Below are positions 47,502-60,085 of a DNA stretch of 64,000 bases, one piece after another; within the stretch, counting starts at the first letter, position 1; each line of letters starts with the position of its first letter. The stretch spans positions 482,463 through 546,462 of the forward strand of contig NZ_FOWW01000004.1 in assembly GCF_900115565.1 (NCBI RefSeq), written 5' to 3'. The position numbers were made by a program, and so were the translations under genes. The notes under the pieces are model-generated. The model worked only from the letters and a program-made list of their open reading frames with translations. It was not told where the DNA came from and did not search any database. Origin of the DNA: Amycolatopsis arida (GTDB lineage: Bacteria; Actinomycetota; Actinomycetes; Mycobacteriales; Pseudonocardiaceae).

Positions 47502-48701
47502 CTAGCCGGAGAGCACTCCCGTCATGCCGGTGGCCTGCCAGTCGTCGCCCTGGAGGGTGGCGGTGACGCGGTGTTGCCCCGAGGCGCTCGCGGCCGGGGT
47601 GACCTCGAAGGCGAACGTTCGCGACGTGCCGTTCCGGAGCGGCGAGAACCGGTGGGTGGCCGGTGTCGCGGTCCAGCCCTCGGGCAGGGACAGGCTCAGC
47701 TCAGCCGCCGGGACGGTGCGGCCGGTCGCGGCGACGGTCACCTCCACGGGGAACGCGTCACCCACCCGCTCCGGCGCGGACGGCTCCACCCGCACCAGCG
47801 ACCACGCGACGTAGGTCCGCCCGCGCCGCGCGGGGATGGTGATCCGCGGGCCGTCCCGGCGCACGTCGACCCGGCGGCCAGCCGCGTCGCGCACCTCGAA
47901 CAGACCGCCGAACATCCCGCTCGCCACCGTCACCGGGCCGTCCTGCCCGGTCCGCAGCACCACCCGCGTCGGCGTCCCCGCCGCCCAGTCGAGGTCCACG
48001 GTCACGTCGCCGCGCGCCCGCAGCCCGCGCACCGATCCCGACGCCCAGAACACCGGCAGCGCGGGCAGCAGGTCGACCACGCCCCGGTGGCTCTGCAGCA
48101 GCATCTCGGCTACCCCGGCGGTCGCGCCGATGTGGAGCCGGACGCGGTCGAAGAGCGCCCGGTGGTCGGCGACGTGCGCGGCCCGTAACGCGCCGAACCC
48201 TGTGGTGGCGGCGCGCTCGACACGGTCGGCCGCCGCGGCCAGCGGGTCGACGCCGGTGCGGTAGGCGGGGTACTCGGCGGCGTAGTCCGTGCCCGCCGAC
48301 AGGATGATCGTCACCGTGTCGGCGCCGCTGACGGTCACCGAGCCGTCCGCGCCGTCGGTGCGCGTGCCGCCCCGGTGCAGCACTCGCAGCCGGGCGGCGT
48401 GCCGGAGATCGCGGCGGGTCGATCGGCCGTCAGCCGGACGACGACGACGCCGTCCGGGGGCGGACGCGACGTGCTCGCGGGTGTACCGCACGCCGCCCGC
48501 CGTGTACTCCACGGCCGCGAAGTGACAGCCGCCGGCGGAACCGGGACCGCCGGTGCACAGTGTCTTCTCGGCGAACTGCACCCGCTCCCGATCGAGGCCG
48601 CCGAAGACGCTGGCGCCGAGCGCACCGTTGTCGATGGGCAACGACCGCGTCTCCCAGTCGGTCGCCGGCTCGTCGTACCACAGGGTGAGTCCGTCGCCGC
48701 C
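47502..48701 (-). pseudogene. Decayed GH95 alpha-L-fucosidase
   Basis: The 5' part reads GLTLWYDEPATDWETRSLPIDNGALGASVFGG and AEKTLCTGGPGSAGG, the typical N terminus of GH95 fucosidases, but it has no start codon and is cut by a TAG just upstream. About 75 residues are missing after GGCHF. An extra base near 48455 shifts the frame (VVVVRLTADRPAAIS continues in another frame). At about 48125 the text jumps from DRVRLHIG to GVAEMLLQSHRGVVD, so the whole catalytic barrel (some 400 residues) is absent. The C-terminal beta domain remains. No active enzyme can be made. Confidence 0.82.
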
Positions 48702-48945
48702 CTACACCGGTTGCTCGAGGCGGGACACCGACCCCGCCCGGACCGACTTCGGGAATCGCAGGGGGCCGGCACACCGCCACCGAGCGCGCCGAGAAAAGGT
48801 CCGATGTATCCTCCCGATCATTACGCAGGAAGGACCAGCCATGCCGGAGAGATCGCGCTGTACACCGAGCCGCAGCCCGGCCGGGAGCTCGCCCACGACG
48901 CCGGGCGCCGCACCGTCCCCTCCGATGTCGTGAGGGGCTGACGCG
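48702..48945. other. Control region between GH95 remnant and GntR gene
   Basis: At 48795-48809, AAAGGTCCGATGTAT matches 12 of 15 bases of the palindrome ATACATCCGATGTAT found at 51329, with the right half exact. This is probably a weakened operator of the GntR regulator. A 30-codon frame at 48841-48933 has a fair ribosome binding site but no recognisable product. Confidence 0.5.
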
Positions 48946-49626
48946 ATGTCGGTGACCGACGCCGCCATCGAGGCGATCAAGCAGATGATCGTGGATGGCG
49001 AGCTCAAGCCCGGCGACCGGCTCCCGCGCGAGCCGGACCTCGCCGAGCGGCTCGGGCTGTCCCGCAACTCGCTGCGCGAGGCGGTCCGCGCGCTGTCCCT
49101 GATCCACGTGCTCGACGTGCGCCAGGGCGATGGCACGTACGTCACCAGCCTCGAGCCGTCGCTGCTGATGGACGCGATGGGGTTCGTCGTCGACTTCCAC
49201 CGCGACGACACGGTGCTGCAGTTCCTCGAGGCACGGCGGGTCATCGAGCCGGCCGCGACGGCGCTGGCGGCCGCGCGAATGTCCGACGACGACATCGCGG
49301 ACCTCGTGACCCTGCTCGACTCGCTCGGCGACACCCCGACCGTCGACGAGCTCGTGGCGAACGACCTCGAGTTCCACCGCCGGATCGCGGTGGGCTCGGC
49401 GAACCCGGTGCTGTCGTCGCTGGTGGAGAGCGTGTCGGGACGCACGCAGCGGGCGCGGACCTGGCGCGGCATCACGCAGGAGGGCGTCGTCGAGCGCACC
49501 CTCGCCGAGCACCGCGCGATCCAGCAGGCGCTCGCCGCGCGGCAGCCCGACGTCGCGCGGGCCTGGGCCACCGTCCACATCGCCGGCGTCGAGCAGTGGA
49601 TCCGGCAGACCCTGGTCGAGGGATAG
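48946..49626 (+). CDS. GntR/FadR-family regulator (FCD domain) of the sugar cluster
   Basis: A 226-residue regulator. The N-terminal winged helix has GELKPGDRLPREPDLAERLG and LSRNSLREAVRALSLI. The C-terminal FCD domain has VIEPAATALAAARMSD, NDLEFHRRIA and EHRAIQQALAARQ with the acid and His residues that bind a metal and an acid ligand. It should respond to a sugar acid of the pathway encoded to its right and bind ATACATCCGATGTAT-type sites. Confidence 0.87.
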   Translation: MSVTDAAIEAIKQMIVDGELKPGDRLPREPDLAERLGLSRNSLREAVRALSLIHVLDVRQGDGTYVTSLEPSLLMDAMGFVVDFHRDDTVLQFLEARRVIEPAATALAAARMSDDDIADLVTLLDSLGDTPTVDELVANDLEFHRRIAVGSANPVLSSLVESVSGRTQRARTWRGITQEGVVERTLAEHRAIQQALAARQPDVARAWATVHIAGVEQWIRQTLVEG

Positions 49627-49629
49627 CGG

Positions 49630-50379
49630 TCACCGGGGCCGCAGCCGCAGGTCCTGCATGCCGCCGTCGACGGCCAGGCCGACGCCGGAGGTCGACGTGG
49701 CCAGCGGGCTGGCGAGGTAGACCACGGCGTGCGCGACCTCCTCCGGCGACACGAGCCGCCCGTGCGGCTGGCGCGCCTGCAGTGCCGCACGCTCCGCGAC
49801 GGGATCGTCGGCCTTCTCCAGCAACCGCCTGATCCACGGCGTGTCGGCCGTGCCCGGGTGGACGCAGTTGACCCGGATGCCCTCGCGCAGGTGGTCGGCC
49901 GCCATCGCGCGGGTCAGCGCCGCCACCGCGCCCTTCGACGCGCTGTAGAGCGCCCGCTGCGGCAGGCCCGCCGTCGCCGCGATCGACCCGACGTTCACGA
50001 TCGCCGCCGCCCGCGACCGCCGCAGGTGCGGCAGCGCCGCCCGGCTGGTCCGAACCATGCCGAGCAGGTTCACCTCCAGCACCCGCGACCACTCGGCGTC
50101 GTCGTTGTCCTCGACCGTGCCCTGCGCGCCGATCCCCGCGTTGTTGACCAGGACGTCCAGCCCGCCGAGCCGGTCCACGACGGTCGCGACGGCCGCCCGC
50201 ACCGACGCGTCGTCGGTGACGTCCGTGCCGATCCCGACGATTCCGTCCGCGCCGGGGACCTCCGTCAGGTCCAGCACCGCCACCCTGGCCCCGCGCTCGG
50301 CCAGCGCCCGCACCACCGCGGCGCCGATGCCGGACGCGCCCCCGGTCACCGCGGCCACCACCCCGTCGAACTCGGCCAT
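49630..50379 (-). CDS. SDR, probable 2-keto-3-deoxy-L-fuconate dehydrogenase
   Basis: A 249-residue SDR with VTGGASGIGAAVVRAL, VLVNNAGIGAQG and the catalytic Y-S-A-S-K in ALYSASKGAVAALTRAMA. Next to a FAH-type hydrolase and an enolase-type dehydratase, the probable reaction is oxidation of 2-keto-3-deoxy-L-fuconate to the 2,4-diketo acid. The ATG overlaps the preceding stop as TGATG; a GTG three bases earlier is possible. Substrate assignment is by context. Confidence 0.8.
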   Translation of the reverse strand: MAEFDGVVAAVTGGASGIGAAVVRALAERGARVAVLDLTEVPGADGIVGIGTDVTDDASVRAAVATVVDRLGGLDVLVNNAGIGAQGTVEDNDDAEWSRVLEVNLLGMVRTSRAALPHLRRSRAAAIVNVGSIAATAGLPQRALYSASKGAVAALTRAMAADHLREGIRVNCVHPGTADTPWIRRLLEKADDPVAERAALQARQPHGRLVSPEEVAHAVVYLASPLATSTSGVGLAVDGGMQDLRLRPR

Positions 50380-51236
50380 CACCGCTCTCCCGCCTTGACG
50401 AACTCCTGCCGTTGCCGGCCGAGGCCGGCGATCTCCAGCTCCACGACGTCACCCGGCGCCAGGTACGGGAACCGTCCGGACAGCGCCACGCCCTGCGGCG
50501 TGCCGGTCATGATCACGTCGCCGGGTTCCAGCGCGAGGTACTGACTCAGGTGCCACACCAGGTGCTCGACGCCGAAGATCATGTCCGCGGTCGTCGAGTC
50601 CTGCCGGGGCTCGCCATTGACCCAGCTGCGCAGCCGCAGGTCCGCGTGGTCCACCTCGTCGGGCGTCACCAGCCACGGTCCGAGCGGGTTGAACCCCGGC
50701 GCGCACTTGCCCTTGCTCCACTGCCCGCCGGAGTCGACCAGCTGGTGCCGCCGCTCGGACACGTCGTTGCCCACGACGAAGCCGGCGATGTGCGCGAGCG
50801 CGTCCGCGGGCGAGCCCAACCGCAGGGTGCGGGCGCCGATCACCACACCGAGCTCGACCTCCCAGTCGGTCCGCTCGCTGCCTGGGGGGATCTCCACGGC
50901 GTCGTTCGGGCCGGCGACGGTGTTCGGCGTCTTCAGGAAGACGATCGGCGCTCGAGGCGGCGCCGAGCCGGACTCCGCGGCGTGCGCGGCGTAGTTCATC
51001 CCGACGCAGATCACCGCGCTCGGCCGGGCGATCGGTGCGCCGATCCGCAGCGAGCGCGCCCCGGGCAGCTCCGGCAGCTCGCCGACCGCCAGCGCCCGCC
51101 GGGCCGCCGCGATGCCGCCGGAGGCCAGGAACGCACCGTCCACATCGGCCGTCAGTCCACTCAGGTCATAGGTCGTGCCGCCGTCGACGACGGCGGGCCG
51201 CTCGCCGCCGTCGGGGCCCAGCCGGGCGAGCTTCAC
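50379..51236 (-). CDS. Fumarylacetoacetate hydrolase-family protein, probable diketo-deoxy-fuconate hydrolase
   Basis: A 285-residue FAH-fold hydrolase. It has VICVGMNYAAHAAESG, the metal-binding glutamates of SERTDWEVELGVVIG, GYDVSERR-like GFVVGNDVSERRHQ, and the end motif DVIMTGTPQGVALS. In the non-phosphorylating fucose route this family cleaves 2,4-diketo-3-deoxy-L-fuconate to pyruvate and L-lactate. GTG 51236 has GAGGAG upstream. It is the first gene of a two-gene minus operon divergent from the dehydratase gene. Confidence 0.84.
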   Translation of the reverse strand: MKLARLGPDGGERPAVVDGGTTYDLSGLTADVDGAFLASGGIAAARRALAVGELPELPGARSLRIGAPIARPSAVICVGMNYAAHAAESGSAPPRAPIVFLKTPNTVAGPNDAVEIPPGSERTDWEVELGVVIGARTLRLGSPADALAHIAGFVVGNDVSERRHQLVDSGGQWSKGKCAPGFNPLGPWLVTPDEVDHADLRLRSWVNGEPRQDSTTADMIFGVEHLVWHLSQYLALEPGDVIMTGTPQGVALSGRFPYLAPGDVVELEIAGLGRQRQEFVKAGER

Positions 51237-51318
51237 TGTCCACTCCTCACGCCAGTGATCGGGTGTCTGTCCGACGACCCCTCGAGATGCTAGGCCACCG
51301 TCCCGGTTGTGGCGACCC

Positions 51319-51346
51319 TTGACGGCCGATACATCCGATGTATAAG
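51319..51346 (+). promoter_or_regulatory. Sugar-cluster promoter with embedded GntR operator
   Basis: A -35 TTGACG (51319-51324) and a -10 TATAAG (51341-51346) are spaced by 16 bases. The perfect palindrome ATACATC-C-GATGTAT (51329-51343) fills the spacer and enters the -10, an ideal place for repression. It faces the dehydratase operon and is 93 bases from the divergent hydrolase start. Confidence 0.78.
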
Positions 51347-51383
51347 GTTCGCCGTGACACAGACCACACAAGGGGGTGCGTGC

Positions 51384-52655
51384 GTGGCCCGGTTCGCCGC
51401 CCTGCAGACGCACGACGTGCGGTTCCCCACCTCGCTGGCGCTGGACGGGTCCGACGCCATGCACCCCGACCCCGACTACTCGGCCGCCTATCTCCGCCTG
51501 CTCACCGACGCGGGCGACGCCGGCCACGGGTTCGTCTTCACCATCGGCCGGGGCAACGACGTGCAGGTCGCCGCGCTGCGCGCGCTCGAGGGCCACCTCG
51601 TCGGGCGCGACGTCGACGCCACACTCGCCGATCTCGGCGGCGTGTGGCGCGAGCTCGTGCACGACTCGCAGCTGCGCTGGCTCGGGCCCGAGAAGGGCGT
51701 CATGCACATGGCGATCGGCGCGGTCGTCACGGCGCTGTGGGACCTGCGGGCCAAGCGCGAGGGCAAGCCGCTGTGGCAGCTGCTCGCCTCGCTCACCCCC
51801 GAGGAGATCGTCGACCTCGTCGACTTCCGCTACCTCACCGACGCGCTCACCCGTGCCGAGGCTCTCGACATCCTCCGCGCCGCCGAGGCCGGCCGCGCCG
51901 AGCGCGAGGCGAGGCTGCTCGCCGAGGGCTACCCCGCCTACACCACCACCCCGGGCTGGCTCGGCTACGACGACGACAAGCTCGCCCGCCTCTGCCGGCA
52001 GGCGGTCGACGAGGGCTTCCCGCAGATCAAGCTCAAGGTGGGCGCGGACGTGGCCGACGACGTCCGCCGGCTGCGCATCGCCCGCGCGGTCTGCGGGCCG
52101 AACGTCCGCATCGCCGTCGACGCCAACCAGCGCTGGGACGTCGGCGAGGCCATCCGCTGGATCAAGGCGCTGCGCCCGTTCGACCTCGCCTGGATCGAGG
52201 AGCCGACCAGCCCCGACGACGTCCTGGGGCACGCCGCCATCGCCAGTGCCGTCGCGCCGATCCCGGTCGCCACCGGAGAGCACGTGGCCAACCGCGTGAT
52301 GGTCAAGCAGTTCCTGCAGGCCGGGGCGCTGTCGGTGCTGCAACTGGACGCCACCCGGGTGGCCGGCGTCAACGAGAACGTCGCGATCCTGCTGCTGGCG
52401 GCCAAGTTCGGGGTGCCCGTCTGCCCGCACGCGGGCGGCGTCGGCCTGTGCGAGGCCGTGCAGCACCTGGCGATGTTCGACTACGTCGCCGTGTCGGGCA
52501 GCACCGAGGGCAGGGCCATCGAGTTCGTCGACCACCTGCACGAGCACTTCATCACTCCGGTCGACGTCCACGGCGGGCGGTACCACCCGCCCAAGGCGCC
52601 CGGCGCGGGCACCGAGCTGCACCGCTCGTCCATTGTGGAGTACGAGTATGGCTGA
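51384..52655 (+). CDS. L-fuconate dehydratase (enolase superfamily)
   Basis: A 423-residue mandelate racemase-type protein, the size of L-fuconate dehydratase. The K-x-K catalytic pair is in [11 protein letters not shown]; the metal ligands follow in [19 protein letters not shown] and ATGEHVAN; the active-site His is in [12 protein letters not shown]-terminal [21 protein letters not shown] is characteristic of fuconate dehydratases. It converts L-fuconate to 2-keto-3-deoxy-L-fuconate. GTG 51384 has AGGGGGTG upstream; GTG 51354 is an alternative, nearly leaderless start. Confidence 0.88.
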   Translation: MARFAALQTHDVRFPTSLALDGSDAMHPDPDYSAAYLRLLTDAGDAGHGFVFTIGRGNDVQVAALRALEGHLVGRDVDATLADLGGVWRELVHDSQLRWLGPEKGVMHMAIGAVVTALWDLRAKREGKPLWQLLASLTPEEIVDLVDFRYLTDALTRAEALDILRAAEAGRAEREARLLAEGYPAYTTTPGWLGYDDDKLARLCRQAVDEGFPQIKLKVGADVADDVRRLRIARAVCGPNVRIAVDANQRWDVGEAIRWIKALRPFDLAWIEEPTSPDDVLGHAAIASAVAPIPVATGEHVANRVMVKQFLQAGALSVLQLDATRVAGVNENVAILLLAAKFGVPVCPHAGGVGLCEAVQHLAMFDYVAVSGSTEGRAIEFVDHLHEHFITPVDVHGGRYHPPKAPGAGTELHRSSIVEYEYG

Positions 52656-53613
52656 GTCGCCCCTGCCGCCACGCACCCGCTTCGCCCTCGGGACGGCCAG
52701 TCTCGGCAACCTCTACGCGCCGATGAGTGACCAGCGGGCCCGCGCGGTGCTGGAGACGGCGTGGGAGTGCGGCGCCCGCTACTTCGACACCGCGCCGCAC
52801 TACGGCCTCGGCCTCGCCGAGCGCCGCCTCGGCGCCTTCCTCGCCACGAAGCCGCGCGCCGAGTTCGTGGTCTCCACCAAGGTCGGCCGCCTCCTGGTGC
52901 CCGACCCTGGCGGCGCGCACCGGCTCGACGTCGAGCACGGGTTCCACGTGCCCGCCGACCACCGGCGGGTCTGGGACTTCTCGACCGCCGGCGTCCGGCG
53001 CGGCCTGGACGAGTCCCTCTCCCGGCTCGGGCTCGACTCCGTCGACATCGTCTACCTGCACGACCCCGACGAGCACGACCTCGGGCCCGCGCTCGCCGAG
53101 GGACTGCCGGCCGTGGCGGCGCTGCGTGCGGAGGGCCTCGCCGCGGCGGTCGGGCTCGGCTCGAAGTCCACCGCGGCCCTCGCCGCCGGAGCCCGGTCCG
53201 GGACGCTCGACCTGCTCATGGTCGCCGGCCGGTTCACCCTGCTCGAACAGCCCGCGCTCGACGACGTGCTGCCCGCCTGCCACGCCCACGACGTCGGTGT
53301 CGTCGCCGCCGGCGTGTTCAACTCGGGGCTGCTCGCCGAGCCGGAGCCGTCCGAGCGCGCGCACTACGAGTACGGCGCCCCGCCACCCGAGGTGCTGACC
53401 AGGGCCAGGGAGATCGCCGCCGTGTGCGCCGAGTTCGGTGTCGACCTCCCCACGGCGGCGCTGCACTACCCGCTGCGGGAACCGCTGGTGCGCACGGTCG
53501 TCGTCGGTGCCGCCACTCCCGGCGAGGTCCGGCAGGACCACCGGCGGCTGTGCGCCACGGTGCCCGGCGAGCTGTGGACGACCCTGCGCGGCAAGGGGTT
53601 GGTCCGGTGGTGA
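52648..53613 (+). CDS. Aldo/keto reductase, probable L-fucose (aldose 1-) dehydrogenase
   Basis: A 321-residue aldo/keto reductase of the D-threo-aldose 1-dehydrogenase type. The catalytic tetrad is visible: Asp and Tyr in [18 protein letters not shown], Lys in [10 protein letters not shown] and His in [11 protein letters not shown]. It oxidises L-fucose or a similar aldose to the lactone with NAD(P). The ATG overlaps the dehydratase gene by eight bases, and its stop overlaps the lactonase start (GTGA). Confidence 0.86.
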   Translation: MAESPLPPRTRFALGTASLGNLYAPMSDQRARAVLETAWECGARYFDTAPHYGLGLAERRLGAFLATKPRAEFVVSTKVGRLLVPDPGGAHRLDVEHGFHVPADHRRVWDFSTAGVRRGLDESLSRLGLDSVDIVYLHDPDEHDLGPALAEGLPAVAALRAEGLAAAVGLGSKSTAALAAGARSGTLDLLMVAGRFTLLEQPALDDVLPACHAHDVGVVAAGVFNSGLLAEPEPSERAHYEYGAPPPEVLTRAREIAAVCAEFGVDLPTAALHYPLREPLVRTVVVGAATPGEVRQDHRRLCATVPGELWTTLRGKGLVRW

Positions 53614-54469
53614 GATCGGTGACATCCAGGACTTCGGAGATCGTCGTCGACACGCACCTGCACCTGTGGGACCTCGCGGTGAGCGAGTACGCGTGGCTGC
53701 CCGAGGGCAGCCCGCTGCACGCGACGTTCACCGCCGAGCGGGCACGGTCCGAACTGGACGCCGCCGGCGTCGCCACGGCGATCCTGGTGCAGGCCGAGGA
53801 TTCCGAGACCGACACCGAGTTCCTGCTCGCCCAGGCCGCCGAGCACGAATGGGTCGCGGGTGTCGTCGGCTGGGTCCGGCTCGACGACCCGGCCACCGCC
53901 GAGCGGCAGCTCGATCGCTGGTGGGAGCACCCGGCGTTCCGCGGGGTGCGCCACCTCGTGCACGACGACCCGCGCGACGACTTCCTCGAGCTGCCGGCCG
54001 TGCGCCGCTCCCTCGGCCTGCTCGCCGAGCGCGGCGTTCCGTTCGACGTGCCCGACGCGTGGCCCCGCCACCTCGCCCGCGTCGCCGACCTCGCCGCGGC
54101 ACTGCCGGAGCTGACGATCGTGGTCGACCATCTCGGCAAGCCGCCCCGCGCGCGGGAGGAGTTCGCGGCCTGGCGCGCGACGCTGCGCGAGGTGGCGGCG
54201 CGGCCCAACACGGTCGCGAAGGTGTCCGGGCTCCAGCGGCCCGGCGAGCCGCTCACCGTCGAGGCGGCGCGGCCGGCGGTGGTGGCGGCGGTCGAGCTGT
54301 TCGGGCCCGCGCGGCTGATGTACGGCGGCGACTGGCCGATGACCGTCCCCTGTGGAGGGTACGGCTCCGCGTGGGAGGTGCTGTCGACGCTCATCGGCGA
54401 GCTGCCCGAGGGCGAGCGAGCCCGGGTGCTGGCCGGGACGGCCGCCGAGATCTACGGGGTGGCGACGCC

Positions 54470-54473
<4 letters not shown>
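53610..54473 (+). CDS. Amidohydrolase, probable L-fuconolactonase
   Basis: A 287-residue amidohydrolase 2 family protein. It starts its barrel with [12 protein letters not shown] (metal-binding H-x-H), and continues with [24 protein letters not shown] and [11 protein letters not shown], where the late Asp is the catalytic base. This is the COG3618 lactonase type that hydrolyses L-fucono-1,5-lactone and related lactones. Start and stop both overlap neighbours (GTGA and ATGA). Confidence 0.86.
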
Positions 54474-56040
<1,567 letters not shown>

Positions 56041-56044
<4 letters not shown>

Positions 56045-57042
56045 CGACGGTCAAGGCTCCCGAGGGGCATCGCCAGCACACCGGCGGCGTGGTGGCCGCG
56101 GTCCGCGGCAGCCTCCAGCAGCTGCTCGCGTTCGGCAGCCTCATCGTGATCTGCGCGTTCTTCTCCATCGCCAGCCCGTTCTTCTTCTCCTACGGCAACT
56201 TCATGGCGATCCTGTTCTCCACCGTGGTGATCGGGACGCTCGCCATCGGCACGACGTTCGTCATCATCTCCGGCGGGATCGATCTGTCGATCGGCACGGG
56301 GATGGCCCTGTCCGCGGTGATGTCCGGTGTGTTCCTGGTGCGCCTGGGCCTGCCGCTGGCGCTCGGCGTGCCACTGGCGATCCTGTTCGGCGGGCTCATG
56401 GGGCTGGTGAACGGCGTCAACGTGGCCGTGCTGCGCATCCCGCCGTTCATCGCGACGCTGGCGATGATGCTCGTCGCCGGAGGGCTCGCGCTCGTGCTGT
56501 CGGACAGCACGGCGATCTACTTCACCGACGTGCCCGGCTACACCGACCTCTCGACCGGCACCCTCGTCCCCGGGCTGACCATCCCCAACGGTGTGCTGAT
56601 CCTGCTGGCGATCGCGGTCGTCGCCGCGGTGCTGCTGCGCCGCAGCGTGCTCGGCCGCTACACGTACTCGATCGGCAGCAACGAGGAGGCCACCGCGCTG
56701 TCCGGGATCGACGTCCGCCGGTGGAAGATCGCGATCTATACCTTCGCCGGGCTGTTCACCGGCCTCGCCGGCGTGCTGATCTCGGCACGGCTCGGGTCGG
56801 CGCAACCGGCCACGGGGATGGGCTACGAGCTGCAGGCGATCGCGGCCGTCGTCATCGGCGGGACGTCGCTGTCCGGCGGCAAGGGCTCCATCGTCGGCAC
56901 CCTGATCGGCGCGCTGATCATCTCGGTGCTGAACAACGGGCTGCAGATCATGTCGATCCCCCAGGAATGGCAGAACGTCATCCTCGGGGGCGTGATCCTC
57001 GTGGCCGTCTACGCCGACCGCATCAGGAAACCAGAGACCTAG
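56041..57042 (+). CDS. Sugar ABC transporter permease (RbsC type)
   Basis: A 333-residue membrane protein with eight to ten hydrophobic segments. It has the family motifs [20 protein letters not shown] and the cytoplasmic coupling loop [23 protein letters not shown], and ends with [17 protein letters not shown]. It forms the membrane channel with the ATPase. The gene is coupled to it by a four-base overlap. Confidence 0.9.
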
Positions 57043-57069
57043 TCTTCCCGCACGGCAAAGGAGATCCCG

Positions 57070-58029
57070 GTGACCAGAACGAGGAGGATCGGTGCGGCGC
57101 TCGCGGCTGCCGTCATGGCGGTGACGGCAGCCGCGTGTGGCCAGGGCGGTGGCGGCGGGGAGGGCCCGCTCATCGCGATCGTGTCGAAGGGATTCCAGCA
57201 CCAGTTCTGGCAGGCCGTGAAGCAGGGCGCCGAGCAGGAGGCCGCCGCGAAGGGCGCGCGGATCACGTTCGTCGGCCCGGCGACCGAGGCGGACGTGGAG
57301 GAGCAGGTCGACCTGCTCACCAACGAGCTCGCCAAGTCGCCGCAGGCGCTGGGGTTCGCCGCGCTCGACTCGCGCGCCGCGGAGCCACTGCTGCGCCAGT
57401 CAGAGGCGCAGGGCATCCCGGTGATCGCGTTCGACTCCGGTGTGGACAGTGACGTCCCGGAGACCACGGTGGCCACGGACAACAGGGCGGCCGCGGCCGA
57501 GGCGGCGAAGCACCTGGCCGAGCTGGTCGGCGGCGAGGGCACGGTGGCCCTGGTGGTGCACGACCAGACCAGCCTGTCCGGCAAGGATCGCCGCGACGGC
57601 TTCCTGGAGTGGATGCGGGACAACGCGCCGGGCATCACCGTGCTGCCGGCCCAGTACGGCGGCGGTGACCAGTTGAAGTCGGCCAACATCACCAAGTCGA
57701 TCATCCAGGCCAACCCGGACATCGACGGCATCTACGCGGCGAACGAGGGTTCCGCGATCGGCGTCATCAAGGGTGTGCAGGAGAGCGGCGCCGAGGACGT
57801 CACGATCGTCGGCTTCGACTCGGGCAAGGCACAGATCGACGCGATCACCAACGGCGTGATGGCCGGCGCGGTCACCCAGGACCCGGTGGACATGGGCCGG
57901 CAGCTCGTCGCCGCCGCGCTGAAGGCGATCAACGGCGAGAGCCTGCCGCCGCGCATCGACACGGCGTTCTACTGGTACGACAAGGACAACATCGACGACC
58001 CGAGGATCCAGGCCGCGCTCTACCAGTAG
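57070..58029 (+). CDS. Sugar-binding lipoprotein (periplasmic-binding protein type 1)
   Basis: A 319-residue protein. The signal peptide (MTRTRRIGAALAAAVMAVTA) ends in an AAAC lipobox, so it is a lipoprotein on the outer face of the membrane. The mature part has the RbsB-like fold with AIVSKGFQHQFWQAVKQGAEQ, DGIYAANEGSAIGVIKG and VTIVGFDSGKAQIDAI. The GTG start has AAAGGAG upstream. It delivers the sugar to the ATPase/permease pair and ends the operon. Confidence 0.9.
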   Translation: MTRTRRIGAALAAAVMAVTAAACGQGGGGGEGPLIAIVSKGFQHQFWQAVKQGAEQEAAAKGARITFVGPATEADVEEQVDLLTNELAKSPQALGFAALDSRAAEPLLRQSEAQGIPVIAFDSGVDSDVPETTVATDNRAAAAEAAKHLAELVGGEGTVALVVHDQTSLSGKDRRDGFLEWMRDNAPGITVLPAQYGGGDQLKSANITKSIIQANPDIDGIYAANEGSAIGVIKGVQESGAEDVTIVGFDSGKAQIDAITNGVMAGAVTQDPVDMGRQLVAAALKAINGESLPPRIDTAFYWYDKDNIDDPRIQAALYQ

Positions 58030-58051
58030 CGTGGGCGCCGCGCGGGCGCGG

Positions 58052-59713
<1,662 letters not shown>

Positions 59714-60085
59714 AGCGCGGGCTCCCTTGCACACGGTCCGAGAACGGCGCAGACGCTACCGTGCCGCCCCCGGCCCCGCGCCGGGGTCGCCCCCCGACGT
59801 GACCTGCTCCACACGACCTGACCACGAACCCGTCCAGGTCATGCCATGAAGGTGGCCTTCTTGGCAGTCAACGATCAGCGGGGTTCGAGGGAAATGTGGG
59901 CCCCATAGTCGGAAGGCCGGGCCCACCCCGACGGACCCGACCTTCCGGGGAAGGCGGCGGGACGAGCCCACCGCGAAGATCCGTGCCGTGAGGGAGCACC
60001 TCACCGGCGCGTCGTTCCAACGTCTCCCGGCCGGCCACGGAAGTCAACGCAGCCGTTCGGGTGTATCTCGGTTACCCGAGGTGGG
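59714..60085. other. Intergenic region between fumarase and sigB
   Basis: These 372 bases hold no credible gene. CGGAAGG (59910-59916) and CCTTCCG (59941-59947) could pair over a 24-base loop, and CCTTCC/GGAAGG at 59941-59954 could pair too; either may help end sigB transcription. A stretch around 59848-59860 (GAAGGTGGCCTTC) is a small inverted repeat of a kind that recurs in some actinobacterial genomes. The fumarase promoter must lie in the left part. Confidence 0.4.

Noticed and set aside
48335..48772. Minus-strand frame of 145 codons across the GH95 remnant
   Set aside because: Only the piece VVVVRLTADRPAAIS belongs to GH95; the rest is out-of-frame text. It shows the frameshift rather than a separate gene.
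48841..48933. Thirty-codon frame with a fair ribosome binding site before the GntR gene
   Set aside because: Ser/Pro/Arg-rich composition without any motif; too short to support.
59845..59900. GGTTCGAG within an intergenic stretch, considered as a tRNA T-loop
   Set aside because: No pairing T stem, anticodon arm or acceptor stem could be built around it.
59756..60004. Minus-strand frame of 82 codons between fumarase and sigB
   Set aside because: No ribosome binding site and no recognisable composition; it is probably chance.
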